DNA of 64,000 bases from Aldrovandia affinis (taxonomy: Eukaryota > Chordata > Actinopteri > Notacanthiformes > Halosauridae). Both the position numbers and the translations under genes were made by a program. The stretch is taken from NCBI GenBank assembly GCA_029706075.1, contig JAINUG010000023.1:1116001-1180000 (forward strand), read 5' to 3'. The notes under the pieces were generated by a model that was given only the letters and a program-made list of their open reading frames with translations, was not told where the DNA came from and made no database searches. Shown one piece after another: positions 48,646 through 61,800 of this stretch. Numbering within the stretch: the stretch's first letter is position 1; every line of letters begins with the position of its first letter.

Positions 48646-49114
48646 TCCCCCTTCCACAAATACACCTGGACAGCCAAACAGACGGGATCCGCGAAGACTC
48701 CGCCCACAATGTCGGCAGCCCTCGAGCATCTAACCTCGGGAGGCAACCCAACAGGCCGTAAAACAATACCAACGTTTCTCAGCAGGTAATTAGTGGCGCC
48801 AGCTCTCAACCAAACAAGGAGAAAACACAGTGATACAGGAGTGGACTCTGTGGGCAGGGCCCCGCTGTGCTATGGGAAAGGAACAGCAAGGGAACAGTAT
48901 GCTGCAGACAGAGCCCCCCCCTTCACTATGAGGAGAAGTGTGGTGGAGACAACCAGCCTCCTCCAGACACTGGGGTTGGGAGAATAATTGGTGCGCGGAG
49001 CTTGTGGAAAAGCACTGAAAGACCACAAAGCCAAGATAATAGCAAAAAAGCAAAATCACATAGAAATTATGGGAAAGTGAAAAGTTAAACACACTTGTGC
49101 ACACGCACAGGCGC

Positions 49115-49227
49115 ATGCACGCACGCACGCACGCACGCATGCACACACACACGTGCACAAGCATACGCATACACACACACACAGGCATACACATACACAG
49201 ACTCTTACGGACACAGACAGACAGACA

Positions 49228-49261
<34 letters not shown>

Positions 49262-49262
49262 C
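49115..49262. repeat. (GCAC)n, CA-rich and (GACA)/(GGCA)n repeats
   Basis: A GCAC run (49115-49140) and CA-rich spacer are followed by a GACA run that switches to about eight GGCA units (49214-49262). Confidence 0.93.
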
Positions 49263-50752
49263 TTACCAGCCACTAACTGATGTAAACTGATATATGATCA
49301 ATTCATCAGCCAATACTCATACTGTATATGAATATACAATATATCAGCAACACACTTGCATTGTCTCTACACATTCACATTTGAAATTCAATTCTGTACT
49401 CATGGAGTGAACTATAATCTTGTATTATTGAGTCACATGACCAAATGAAACCGCTTTTTGATTCATGTCATGAAGTCACAATGGTGGAGTCACAATGAAA
49501 CCACCAAAGTCACCAAAGTTCCCTTAAACGTCAGTTAGAATGCGAAGGTCATGCCGTTTGCAAATACAGCTTGCTCATCCCACACAGGAAATCCTTGTGT
49601 GACACCAGTTCCTTGCCTATATTTTCTTCTGCCCAAATCTCAATGTTTTTGGCCTCTCTCATGGTCTGCACATTTTATGCTCTTCTTTTGACTCCAAATA
49701 GATTTGTTACACTATTAGGAGGAGCCAGATGGACACAGAAGCATCTATTACATTGATGAATGATGATGATTAATGGATACTGTGGATCTGCACTACGCTT
49801 ACCCTAAACTGATTAACCAAGCTGTGGACAAGCAGGGAGACTCAAGGAGCATTCACCATGGATACGGTTTAGCACCTTGTTCCCACTATGCAAAGCCCAG
49901 AATGCCAATGGAAAGCCACATTTTGAAGTAGTCTCACCCATTTTCAGACTCAGGATTTATGCCATATTCCACAGAATTTGAATACAGGAAATTGTTCACC
50001 ATCCCCTTGAAGTTCTAGGTGCCTGCGTGTGTGCACACCCTTAAAGGAATCCCTATTTACAATAAGCAGTTGCCTGTTGCTCTGCTGGCATTGGGTCTCA
50101 TCCACGGCTGGATGGGTCTCCTGGTGGGAAAACATTTTCTTTGCATTTCTCATCAAATTCAGCGAGTTGTCACGAGGCAAAAAAAACAAAAAAAAACACC
50201 TGGGGCTCGTAAAGAGTGTTTTTCAAGGTGGTGGTAGTAGGGGGTAGAGGTGGATATTTAAAGGGCGTCTCTGAAAAAGCTATGACTGTAAAGGGTCACA
50301 TGACTCCAAAAAGGCCACAGGACACAAATTACAATGAGGAACTGTCCAGACAGAGCTTCAGCCTCATTACAGCTCATTCCTGTGCTTATTTAATCACACC
50401 TGTTTAATGAAAACCCCAAAAGGAATCTGAAGAGACAGGCCACAGAACTGCCATTCTTTGGCACATAGGTACAGAGTTACACAGCTGTGCTTTCATTGAA
50501 AAGGCTATTGATTCTTCTTTACCACACTAATGAAGTGAGAATTATGTTTCAGGTGAGGGGTATGGAATGGGGTTTTAAGACAAACAGAAAGGCTACAGAC
50601 CTCTCATGCAATTTAGAACGCTCATTAAAATATCAAAAAAATTAAATAAAATCAATACATGCAGGCAGGCCAATAAACAATAGTCTCATTCAAGAGGTAG
50701 CTGAATGCTTGTGGTCTGAAACAAACATAGCAGGGATGCCAGTTTGGAGGCC

Positions 50753-50842
50753 TTGCACCACTCATATCTGGGGAAAACCTGGTTGCACCACTCATATCTG
50801 GGAAAAACCTGGTTGCACCACTCATATCTGGGGAAAACCTGG
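50753..50842. repeat. 30-bp tandem repeat, three copies
   Basis: Unit TTGCACCACTCATATCTGGG plus GAAAACCTGG is repeated three times with one internal substitution (GGGAAAA versus GGAAAAA). Confidence 0.96.
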
Positions 50843-51189
50843 TGGCACAGCAATCCCAACACATTGCCTCATCCTGCTGGCCATCAAGGGACTACCACTG
50901 CCACATCGGAATCTGTTGTCTTAGGAATAACAAGCTCTACTGTTCAGGGTACCCACCCACCCATTCTCTCTCACTCTCTGTCCCTCTCTCTCGACACAGA
51001 CAAAGCCTGAGATCTCAGGGCCTGGGTCAGTGGCTCCTGGAGCTCTATGGAGCTTGCGGTGTAATAAACAAGGGCCACACTTGTCAGAAGGCCCTGTGAC
51101 TCACTGTGGAACACAAGGCTTATGCACACTGACTGTCTGAAACCCCTGCGTGGGAGACACTGTCCTGCAGCGTAAACTTCCTTGGAAGA

Positions 51190-51310
51190 GCATAGCAGCG
51201 TGGGAGCAAGGGGGAGAGAGAGGCAGAACAAGACAGAGAGAGAGAAGAGAGAGAGAAACTGAGGTGGGAGGGAAAGGAGGGATGGAAAGGGAGGAAAACA
51301 GAGCAGAGAA
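51190..51310. repeat. GA-rich low-complexity tract
   Basis: Purine-rich GAGA/GGGA sequence, about 120 bp. Confidence 0.85.
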
Positions 51311-51808
51311 AGGGAGTGGAGATTTATTGCATCAGACGAGCAAGTCTTGGCAGACGAGCTTCCTTAAATATCACCCCCTCCATCTCAGGCATACAATTAA
51401 CACACAGCCTCAGCTAAGGTGTAATTAGGGTGTCATGTGAGAGAGTCATTGGGTTTGTCTATGCTCCGCTCACCCTGGCGCTCCAGTCCAGGGCTTCCTC
51501 GCACAGACTCCAGGCTTGGGGTGAAGTTGTGATGTCATTACACCACATGACCGCATTGAGGATCACAGAGGCCAATCTGGACACACTTCCAGCCACTGTG
51601 GACAGACCACTACTTATTTATTTATTTTCTTTCCCTACAGGTTCCCTTTGTAGTCATATGTTACTCCTGTCCTGATTTTAGGGATCAGATGACACCCTGC
51701 TCACAGAGCTAATGGCCTTGGGAGGAAAAGACAGATGATATGAATGTTTTCAATGGGAAAACGGTTTGGGGAAAATGACCTTTAAGGTTTTCTGCTGACC
51801 TAGGGAAA

Positions 51809-51870
51809 GTGTGTGTGTGACTGTGTGTTTGTGTGTGTGTGTATGGATGTGTGTCTGTGTGTGCATATGT
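51809..51870. repeat. TG-rich microsatellite
   Basis: Imperfect (TG)n with T, A and C interruptions. Confidence 0.88.
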
Positions 51871-54182
51871 GAGAGTGGGAGTGGGAGAGAGAGAGTGGAG
51901 AGAGGGCATTCACAGTACATTATGTATGAACTGTGAACTGTGACCTAAAAGCATGAAGTGCTCTCCTACTTTTTTCCCCTAAGTGGTAAATCTCTTGCCT
52001 TGATGCATTGCCTAACTCTCATTCTGTACAAAATAAACAAACAAAATTAGCTTTTTCGTGATTTCATTATTCTTGATCACCCGGATCAGGCATGTTGGAA
52101 TAATTTGACCATTCATAGTCTATATGATGTGCTGTTTATTCCAGTTGACAATTTCTTTGCATATGAATTTGCATGTTTACATTACAAGCTTGCATGATGC
52201 AGGTTAAGATATTTTCCAGTTCACACCGGAAACCTCTCATGTTGCTTTGCCCTCAAACCACCCCCACAGGGCTGCAGCCCCCAAATTCTGTTCAGAATCT
52301 GCTTCCAGAGACAATCAGACAAAAAAGTTAAATATGTGAGGAAAAAAAAACCTACCATTAAACGTTGTGTCTGATTTCTGAACCGTAACTATGACAGCTG
52401 ATTTTTTTCCAGCATTTTCATCAGGCACGTCATAGTTCACTGTCCCTTTGTGGAAAAAGTAGGGACTAAGGGACCCCAGTCAGTCCGAGGGCACTGCCAC
52501 ACTGGCGGATGGTCAATGTTGCACCCCATCCCCATGATGCAGGTTGCTCCCTCATGTTGCATCACGAATCTCTGTATCCCAGTATAATTACACAGAGCAG
52601 CAAATGTGTGGGAGGCAGGGCAGATGTGCCAACATGCCTCATTTACCAAAGAATGATTTAGAGGAGGAAGAATTCCCCTTGGATATCTTCGTATGGTAAT
52701 AGTGAAGCCGCCAGCCAATACAGTACACGGGAACAGATACACAGCCGCATAAGAGGAGATCCACATAGGGCCGATTGAATAAAGATGCTGACCGCACAAC
52801 AAATTGGAATTCCTTTGCAAATGAGTAATATATACTAATGAACTGATTAGTGAAAAGTTTTAATACGGTCCCAGGGCAAAGATTGAATTGCACGTACTGT
52901 ACCGTTTTTGGTGTTTGCGAGACATTAAAGGGACCTGACAGAAACTCCACAGGAGCTGCACCAGATCATCTCAGGACTAAAAGAGAGTGGTTATGTGAGC
53001 AGTTATCTCAAATTAAGGTCTGGGAACAGGGTGCAAAGGCATAATTGGAAGCTTGTCGAGTGCCAGTTTTCGTTTTCGACCTCGAATTATCTGCAAAAGG
53101 GCCGGGCTGGCCTTGCCGGGCCACACTGGAGAGGTGGGGAAACAGTGGGAGCTTTCACGAGCAAGCGTGACACGGTAATAGTATCGCTCAGCGCACGGGA
53201 TAATGACAAGCTCTGATGGATGGCGGAGGCCTGCTCTCGTCGTTAGCGTTTCTCCAGAAGTTCTCTCGGCGTGCTCTCCGTTCAGCCTGCGCCGCAGCGC
53301 ACGTGAGCCCCAGGGGGGGGCCTGGCGGAGGAGCCCATCACAGGGATCTCTGTGCCCGTACACTCGCCTCAAGCTGGGACGGTAAGATGAGAAGAGGTGT
53401 GTGTTGCTCTTGGCCGCTGAGCGGCTCTCCATCTCCTCCACCTGTGTGGTGTCACCTGGCAATTGAGCCCTAGCACTGTGGCTGTCTGGTGCTGGGGATT
53501 TTCCCATTAGTTTCCTGTTAATCGGAGAGATCGGGTGGGGGGGGCATGTGGCATTATGGGGAGTGATCACAGGGCTTAGTCTCATTTAAGATGAGCTCAG
53601 CTCAGAATATCTACATAAAACAATTCTGTCTGTTTACCTGGGAAAGTGCATGCGCAAATCGTCTCGACTTCCAACCCCAGAATCCATTTTCATGTCTAGC
53701 TAGGAGGCATTAAAGTATACTTTACAATTCGGCATGCCAAGGAAATTTGATTTGTATGCGTGTATGTGGTGTGGTGCCTACTTCACTGTGCAAATGCCTG
53801 AAGCTCTTGCGTTTCATGCCAGCTTAAATAAGTATCTATCATCATGGCAACCTGGCCAGCTTTGTTGGAGAACAATACAAGCCTGACAGGTCCACATACT
53901 ACACTCCAGTTATTGCAAACTACTAAAACACTAAAGCCCTCGGAGATTCAGGGAAAATGAGAAAATGTTAAACAACGAATTAACTGACAGATAGATTGCT
54001 TCTGTCTTGTCCAACTGTGAGAACAATTCATTCTTTATCCATTTCAGGAGAGTGCAATAACTTCAGAGGAAACATTGCTGAACAAAAAAAATATTCACAA
54101 ACGTTATTTCACTTAAGAAAATACACCTCCCCCCTCAGAGTTAAAAGAATATCACAACAGAGCTACTGCCCTGTCCTTGACT

Positions 54183-54262
54183 AGGTCTCACTTGTAAAAT
54201 ATAACTTAAATCTCAATGTGACTTTCCTAGTAAAATAAAGGTTTGAATGAATGAATGAAAGC
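54183..54262 (+). mobile_element. non-LTR retrotransposon 3' tail
   Basis: GGTCTCACTTGTAAAATATA, then AAATCTCAATGTGACTTTCC and TAGTAAAATAAAGGTTTGAA, with a GAAT simple-repeat end. It closely resembles the widespread fish LINE tail 'ggtctcccttgtaaaagag...cctggttaaataaaggtt'. The coding part was not recognised upstream. Confidence 0.7.
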
Positions 54263-54444
54263 TATAAAATGAGTGTAAAATATGAAGGCAGAGTCTAGCT
54301 GAGCCGAGCATGGCTCTCATCACCGTGGGAGTACGACACGGGAAGGATGGGATGGCTGTTCTGCATCTCCCTCCTGACAGCTTTATAGACCTGCTGGGGG
54401 AAGTACCATGACTGGCACTCCCCACTCCTCTGCAGGGCTTATCA

Positions 54445-54678
54445 AAAAGGAGAGATGGAGAGAGGGAGGGAGGGATAAGGGTGAGAGAGAAAGGAAGGGA
54501 GAGAGGGAGGGAGAGATGCAGAGAGGGAGGGATAACGGTGAGAGAAAGGGAGGGAGGGGGAGAGATGGAGGGAGGGAAAAAGTATTGGGAGAAAGGGAGA
54601 CAGAGACTGGGAGTCAGAAAGAGAGGGATGGAGGGGAGGGAGGGAGACAGCAAGGCGGTTGAGGGAGGGAGTATGTGT

Positions 54679-54713
<35 letters not shown>
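54445..54713. repeat. GA/GGGA-rich tract with (GA)n core
   Basis: Irregular purine tract ending in a pure (GA)n run near 54680-54711. The minus-strand serine/proline/leucine open frame over it is an artefact. Confidence 0.93.
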
Positions 54714-54716
<3 letters not shown>

Positions 54717-56228
54717 AGGGGGAAACGCAGGAGAAGGAAGGAGAGAGAATATCAGAGCCCTGGTGATTAAACCCCTCTGCAGACACATGCACAGACTTAA
54801 TCAAAGCGACGCCAGTGAGCCACATTTTCACATCACTCTCTGGCTTAGGGCCTGACAGGTTCCTCCAGTGGAGCGGAGCCGGACAGGCAGGGAGGTGCCA
54901 TAACACATGTGAATGGAGCCTGGGGGAGCACAGCACAGCGCAGCAAAATTAACTGTCATTAGCAGGAGGGCCGACGCCGATCTCACAACCTCTTTGACCA
55001 AGCGCGCGCGACTCTCCAATCCCGCTAACCTCCAATCCAGCGATCCTCCAAACGCTCGAGTGTTCCAGTCCTGTTTACCACCCGCCAACCTGCCCCCGAG
55101 CTAGCCCCCACACCTCCCTGGTCTGCACACTCCTCGATTCCCTCTGACTTTTAAATCACAGCCTTTGTTTCAATTCTCTCTCCCGAGTGGGATGGAAATC
55201 TACTTGTCGATATTGCGTTTATGTGCCCCTTCACTGTTGCTTGTGGTTCCTGAGGACAAAGGGGCTTCATCCTCCACACCGTGCGGTCTGAGCAAACGAC
55301 ATCTACCTTCTCATAAGTAGTGTTACGGTCTTCATGTTCCTTTCCTTTTATACTGTTCCTTGCAGCTGCATTTTCAGGGGGAACAGCAATGGGTGCTTTC
55401 AAAATAAAACCTTTGACCTCCCAAAGAAGGCCAACACCAACAAATATCAGGCCTATGTAGCAACAGCCTTTTAACAGTTAAAACAAATGCTATTACTATT
55501 AAGGTTTAGATTTGTTCAAAAGGAACAGGTCTTTAAAGTCTTTATTTTATCTGACACATTGCCAATAAGCCTGTGCAGTAGCTGCCATGCACAATTAACA
55601 CTACAATTTTCACCTGCTGAAAATAGAAAGGAAAAAAGTCTGAATTCAAACCTGCATGCCACAATCCACACCTCTCTCAGAGTGCAGGAAAATAGATTTA
55701 AAAATTAAAAACAAACAAGGTCTCATTTGATATGGAGCGCTGTGGCCTGCGTACATGCCCAGGGTAACTCAGTCAGCATTCTGGCACTTTGCAGATTAGG
55801 CAGAGGTACAGCGGCGTGTCTCTTGGGCAGAGCGGACCTCCGGCATGGGCACCGCTTCTCAGACTTGGCCGGGCCGACCAAGACTCGCCGTGCATCCGAT
55901 ACGTTCGCCACAGCGGGGCCGGCGCACTCAGAAGTCCCTCTGACTCATGAGTGAGAGCTCATTAAGTTCAGGGATCAACAATGAACAAGAGGCTCCTATA
56001 GGCCAAGCCGTCACTCACGGGTCAGTGTAATGAACACCCGGCTACAGGTGCACCGATCCTAGAGCCGCGCTGGACGCAGAAATTTAATTAGTACAGGAGG
56101 CAGGAACAGACACGCATTTGGCTTGTCTTCTGTCAGACCCTTCCCTTTCAGGAGGGATGCCACGGCGCGGACCCTGAAAAGCCTGCCGCTGTCCGGAGCC
56201 TTATTTTTCATCAGTCATAACCGTAATT
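54714..56228. other. upstream kcnq1 intron, part 4
   Basis: GC-moderate sequence with no recognised exon or repeat family. Confidence 0.4.
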
Positions 56229-56466
56229 ATGGACGCGTCATTTATCTGCTTAGCTGACATCCTTTATCCGGGGCGACTTCAAATGCTTGCGATTTTTCGG
56301 CATACGCAGCCCGTAAAACCTGGATTTGTTAGCGTTTCGATTTCTGTATTTGCTGGAGCAAATGACGTACATTACTCAAGAGTGAGACGGCAGTATCCCG
56401 CGTGGGACTCAAACCCTCGGACCTCAATTTGTGAATCTAGCGCTCTCAGCACTACTCCCCATGGCC
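56229..56466 (-). mobile_element. tRNA-derived SINE with L2-type tail
   Basis: Minus strand begins GGGAGTAGTGCTGAGAGCGC (A-box region), has B box GGGTTTGAGTCCC, then CGGGATACTGCCGTCTCACT and CTTGAGTAATGTAC. The 3' part has GTCGCCCCGGATAAAGGATG and CAGCTAAGCAGATAAATG, a mutated form of the L2-type tail. This order (tRNA head, 'gcactgctgttgcacccctgagcaaggta' body, L2 tail) is a SINE type common in teleosts and distinct from copies A to D. Confidence 0.85.
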
Positions 56467-58810
56467 CATTTTTCTGTTGGATTGGATCCCATGACACATT
56501 AAGAATATTGTGCTAAAACCTCCAATGTGTAGCAACACTGAAATGCAACTGCAGAGCAATACTACTACTGCCAATTTAGCTTTATCTCTGTAGAAGGCTT
56601 GTTTACTTTAGTCTCTAAAACTGCCAAATGGCACTGTCCTGTGACAGGATATTTCCCATGGCAGTAGTAACTGGTGGTATACATACTTTGAGAAACCACA
56701 TTTTCAATTTGCGAACATCAGGTAAGGCATCGCAGGAGTCACGCGAGGGAAAGCCGAACGTGACATTCAGATGACTAATGCACTGACGTCAGAGTCAGAA
56801 TCATGAGACATGACCTGTTTTGTCACCACGCCCTGCTAATCTCTGCACAATTATTATTGGATCGTTCAGCAGAGTAATGTACACTGCAAACAGAACATTC
56901 CGGAACACAAGGGGGTTCCATCGATGACAGAGAAAGAACATTCAGGCAGAGCAGGTTTTACCCTGCTGCATCATAATAGCCAGGGCTAAAGGAGGAATGA
57001 CACACTACTACAAAGCCAGCAATCTGACCTATAAATACAAGGAAACGCGTCCATCTGGCTGTCCTCCATCTTCTTCTTTTTTTTTTTTACAATTCCAGTA
57101 AATGATTATACACATTTTACTTCCTTCCCTTGAAATGTGCCAGGTATTACCAGGCGCTGAGCCTAACCATTTGGACTTATTGGTTAATTAATGGACCTAA
57201 ATTACAACTGAAGTGAACCCTGTACTTTTAATGAAGAAAATTGATATTTTCTTTGGATACAGCAATACAATACTCCTTGTTTTCTCAGGAGGAAACTTAA
57301 ATTTGCCGTAAATAAAATGAGTAAAAGATTTTTATGCTGTACCTTAACTATACTCTGAAGGTAAATACATATGATGTGCAGGTTTGTGAAATGTCTTAGA
57401 CTCCCTGTCATAAAATAAATAGCGTTTTTGAAGCATAAGCCTCTTTGTGCGATGTTAGCCAAATACAAGGGCCAACATTGTAAATATGGACAATTCCAAC
57501 GTCTGAAGGAATTTTAAAACAGGACTCGAGAAATGATTCGGAACGCTGTAATTTTTCCTGTACGGGACCCTTGGGAGCAATGTGAACGTACAGCATCTCC
57601 AAACATGGGCAGGCCACGATGTATTCATGAAATAAGGCAGGATTGTTTTCAGCGAGTGTGAGAAAAGGAACGATGGCACGGTAAAGAGGAGCCTCACGGT
57701 GCGCAGACGCGGCTATTTTTCGCCTCTTCGTCTTTCTAGTACAGCGTGGTCAGGAAACGGGGCCCTGGCTTCAAAGGCTGGGGAAACGGCTTTCCTGAAA
57801 ACAAGGCAGGCTCCGCTTCGCTCGCCCTCCCTCCCTCCCTCCCTCTGTGGCACCTGACCAGGGTCTCGCCTCCTCTGGCGCAGGATGGAACAGGGTCATC
57901 CTGTTTTGACGCTGGGAGAACGCAAACAAAGGGTCACGCTCCCCGAGTGACACCATCCCACCACAGGTACAGGAACGAGCCTCCTGCTGCTAAGGACAGG
58001 GGGGTTGGGTGCATTAAGTCTGTGCAGGAATGCTAATATTTAGGCTTCCCTGGTATGGAACGCAAATTACGGTGCGGTGTGAATACCTGTGCCACTACCC
58101 AGGTGACCACCTGCCTCCATGGCGTAGGTAAACATAATAATTACCCAGCAGCTGCGTGGCAGCCCATGAGGCGATGAGGAGGGGGAAGAAGGGGGGGGGG
58201 GTGTGGGGAAGGAGACGGGCTCTTATTACAGTTTTTTACTGTCTGCTCTTTGCCAGAGCAAGGAGGGGGGAAAAGAAAGATCAAATGAGGATACTGTTTG
58301 GTCCGAGGGGAAATGTATTTTCTTCATTGGTATTTCCAGATGGAAAAATATTGGAGTAACAAATACGGTTTGTAATAATGGGCCACTATGTATCAAGGGA
58401 GAGAACATCTTTGGGAGCTGTATGACCTCAGCTTACCTGCAAGATCTGCGCTGCACACCAGAGGCAGCTTTACCTCAGAACTGCTGTTATTGTCACACCA
58501 GAGGCAGCTTTACCTCAGAACTGCTGTTATTGTTGCAGTCAGCACGGTTTTCCTCTCTCTTGCACAGAGAAGGGTAAGGACAGTGCAATTACATTTTGGA
58601 GAGTTATCAAACACAAAGGATAAATATCCTTTCTGTGCCAGAACTGTGAAAAATATCCTTCTACTATCCATATCCCATTATTTTACTGCTTGATTGTGTT
58701 TCTATGTTTGATTGTGTGAAAGAGAGGATGAATTAGGAGCAAAATGTGTAACTGCACGCCACGGCATTACCAACCCCCGGCACTCTCCGTAGTGAAAACA
58801 CTGACTGAGC
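56467..58810. other. upstream kcnq1 intron, part 5
   Basis: No exon was recognised. It contains a (CCCT)n run at 57829-57845, a G run at 58189-58201 and the 40-bp tandem duplication at 58454-58533. Confidence 0.45.
58454..58533. repeat. perfect 40-bp tandem duplication
   Basis: A unit starting CACACCAGAGGCAGCTTTAC is repeated exactly once (58454-58493 and 58494-58533) with no mismatches, suggesting a recent duplication. Confidence 0.97.
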
Positions 58811-58880
58811 CACTTTATTATTACATTACATTATTATTTGCTCAGCATATGCCCACATCCAGAGCGACTTAAGGCCAGTT
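58811..58880 (-). mobile_element. L2-type tail fragment
   Basis: The plus strand TTACATTACATTATTATTTG, CTCAGCATATGCCCACATCC, AGAGCGACTTAAGG is a degraded reverse complement of the L2-type tail. A possible matching SINE head (minus strand CCTGGTTAAGAAGCTGGGCC, TGTAATCCCAGG) lies at 59226-59262. If they belong together, 58881-59225 is inserted or strongly diverged sequence. Confidence 0.6.
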
Positions 58881-61800
58881 TGGATTTATAAAAACCATCA
58901 GCCGACAAAATAACTTTTTTGGAATAAATTTTGTTCAGTCTGAACTACCGTTTTAAAATGTCTGCTGACGATTGCAGAAGTCTCCAAGATTCAACACGTC
59001 AAAATTTGAGTCCAGAGTTAAAAGACAAGATGTATCCGCTCAACCAATTCACAACTCAAACAGTCATTTCATTAGTTAACCACTGTTTTGATGTGGCGAG
59101 TCTTTTGAAAACTCGCCAGTCTCGCCTCATCTGCTCTCGCAGTTTTGATCTGAATTGTGCTTTCACAGCTTACTTTTTATTTATTTATTTGGCATACTAC
59201 CCCTCTATACAGCTTGAGGATAAATCGGAAATGCCCCCACCTGGGATTACAGGCCCAGCTTCTTAACCAGGACACAATACTGCCATTGCCCTTTTGGTGC
59301 CAGGATGAGACAGGACAAGTTTGTCTAACAGTGTTTTTTCCATTTGTGCACACAGGTTATGCTATCACAAACCACTAACAGAATAGGAAAGCGAAACTAG
59401 CAGACAATAAGGACCAAACACTGGTTTCTGTGCAAAACACTGGTTTACATTGGCAACACCGCCCCCTATTGACTGCTTTCTCGCCCCAGCACCCCCCAGC
59501 CGCAGCAGCAACAGGCAGCTATGGGGGCCGTTTTAGTGCCAGGGAGCCTTTGCCATGCAGCGGGTCAGTGCCCAAGGCAACGTTTTATGAGGGTTGAACA
59601 TAAAAAAACTGCTGGAATTCAGCGAGAGACGTCCAGATCCAGTGTGCTGCAGGCTGGAGCGCACAGAGATGGACACAGCTCTCGGGGCTGACGGTCACCG
59701 TGTGTGAAACAACCTCTGCTTTATGATAAACACAGCAGGGCTTCATCAGCGCTGAAGGCTACATCTCGCTCAACCAGAGGGGCCACAGCAACACAGACCT
59801 GCAAGGAGAGACACTCGTCTCATCTAGGAAGACTTGAGAAGCAGTGTGTGTTACACAAAAAAAAAAGGGGGGGTGGGGGGTGGGGGATAAACCTGCCACA
59901 TCCAGGCTTTGAATAAATTGCTCCTAAACCACACCAGTCATTTTGACAGCCCGGTGAATAAACACATATGCTGCTCATAACAATTAAACCCAGAGGAAGA
60001 AGGAACATTATAAAAAGGAAAAAATATATAGAAACAACATACATGCACCTTCTTTTGCATTTCCTAGAATTGGCTTTAAAAAGAGGAAAACAAAATAACT
60101 GCAGGAGGGAGGGAAACGTTACTAGCTATTCGTTTCTGGCAGTTTATTTTCGATTGGATTCAAAGGAATTTCTGCAGACTCCTCAGATGAGCCCTGGAGA
60201 AGGCAGTGTTGACATTGTGCAGAGCCCTCCCACTCCCTCCCTCCCTCCCTCCCTCCCTCCCCCCCTACCTGGACCTGGCCCAGTTGGCAAGACTCCTTAC
60301 CCCCCCCAGCTCCGAACAGCCAGACGGGATGAATCGCTGGATAGAGCGCCGGGTCTCATTCACGTGAAACCTTTAATGTAGCCTGAGAGAAACGTGGCCG
60401 TGTTGAAAAGCTCCGGAGATTTACAGGTCCCAGATGTTCCCCAGAGTCTCCCCCTCCCCCCGTCTCCCCATCACTTAGACGCCTTGACGGGATGTCCACT
60501 GCCTGTCCGGCCTCCCTATTAAGGGCAGTCACGCAGGCCATTACAAAGGCCTGCCGGGCCTCAGCCCAGTGGCTGTTCATTAGACAACTGCCGCATATAC
60601 CCTTGTGAAAAGTAATGAAATAGGTTCAAATAAAAGCCATTGTCCAGATCAGAATATATTTTGCAGCATTTCACAATGTATGGGCAAACGTGACAGCGGT
60701 TCTCAGATATTGCCATCAGACATATTCTTAAAACAGTATATAGCTGCCAAATATATTTATCATAACATTTTCCCCACATAGAAGTCTTTCATATTGATAA
60801 TATATTGCAGCATATTCCATTTCTGCAAGGGTGGCAGAGAAAGGTTTATGGGGACGGGTAGGTCCAGATCGGCGTCGGCCTGGAGCAAACACAGGCCACC
60901 TGCAGGATGGCCTGCGGGGAAGCCGTAGGAAACGGTTCCGCTCTGTAATCCGACACAGCGCACGGAGGGACGTGCGTCGCTGCTTTGCAACAACACGCAG
61001 CCTGCAGCTCCACTCTTAACTCGCTGCAGGCTTTCGCCCAGCAAGTGGAATAATATCACAAAATCAGTGATATCTGCCTGCCGCCCGTTCATTGTGCAAG
61101 GACTCCAGTGCCATGCACATCCCTGTTTGGGGCCATTTTACCAGAGTTCTTGTCATAAAGACTGTGAGACCACATGTAGAGGAAAAAAAACGAAAACAAC
61201 AAGCTAACGCTCAACCTTAGCTCAGTCTAAAAGTGTAAACACAAAACCTTGACTTTTGGAAAGAAAAAAAAAAAAAAAAAATTAAAGAAAAGAAAAGAAA
61301 ATCTGCCTGCTGTTGAGTGTTAGAAACGGCCCATGTGAACACTGACAGCTTATCTGCAGGAGAGTAACACAGAAGTTCAACAGAGTCCCAGCTCCTCGCT
61401 ATCTCCCATCGTTCTTTGATAACCGAAGACTTGGCTCCGTTAGTGGTACGGGTAGGGCAATCAGTGCTATCCCCCTTTATCCCACCACTGAATGGAAAAG
61501 GCACTGGGCTTTTCATCGTTGTTGATAAGGCATTGGCAAGCAATGTCGCAATATCATCTAAAGACTTTAATGTCTATCTGCGTGACTGCGGCTGGAACAA
61601 GAAGGGTTTTTAGTGGAATATCACAAGTTCCAGATTTAATCTCATAATCGCCGACTTTAATGTCCAAATGCAAGACATATGTGTTTTCAATTCTGCTTCT
61701 TAATAATATGCGGAGCATGATATGAGAGACTCTGAGGGCAAGACCCAGACCAAAAAGTTTGTGTGGATTGCGTAGGAGGGGAATTTGCTTTTTGTAGTTG

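Larger units (their letters stand above)
48646..54182. other. upstream kcnq1 intron, part 3
   Basis: No exon was recognised. It includes the simple repeats at 49095-49262, the 30-bp tandem repeat at 50753-50842, GA-rich sequence at 51190-51310 and TG-rich sequence at 51809-51870. The interval 53200-53400 is GC- and CpG-rich with overlapping frames but no domain motif. Confidence 0.45.

Noticed and set aside
52437-52950. 127-aa and 103-aa minus-strand frames considered as a transposase
   Set aside because: No catalytic motif of Harbinger, hAT or Tc1 could be read.
53013-53585. 190-aa minus-strand open frame
   Set aside because: GC-rich sequence, no recognisable domain, and no acceptor/donor arrangement that fits kcnq1 upstream exons.
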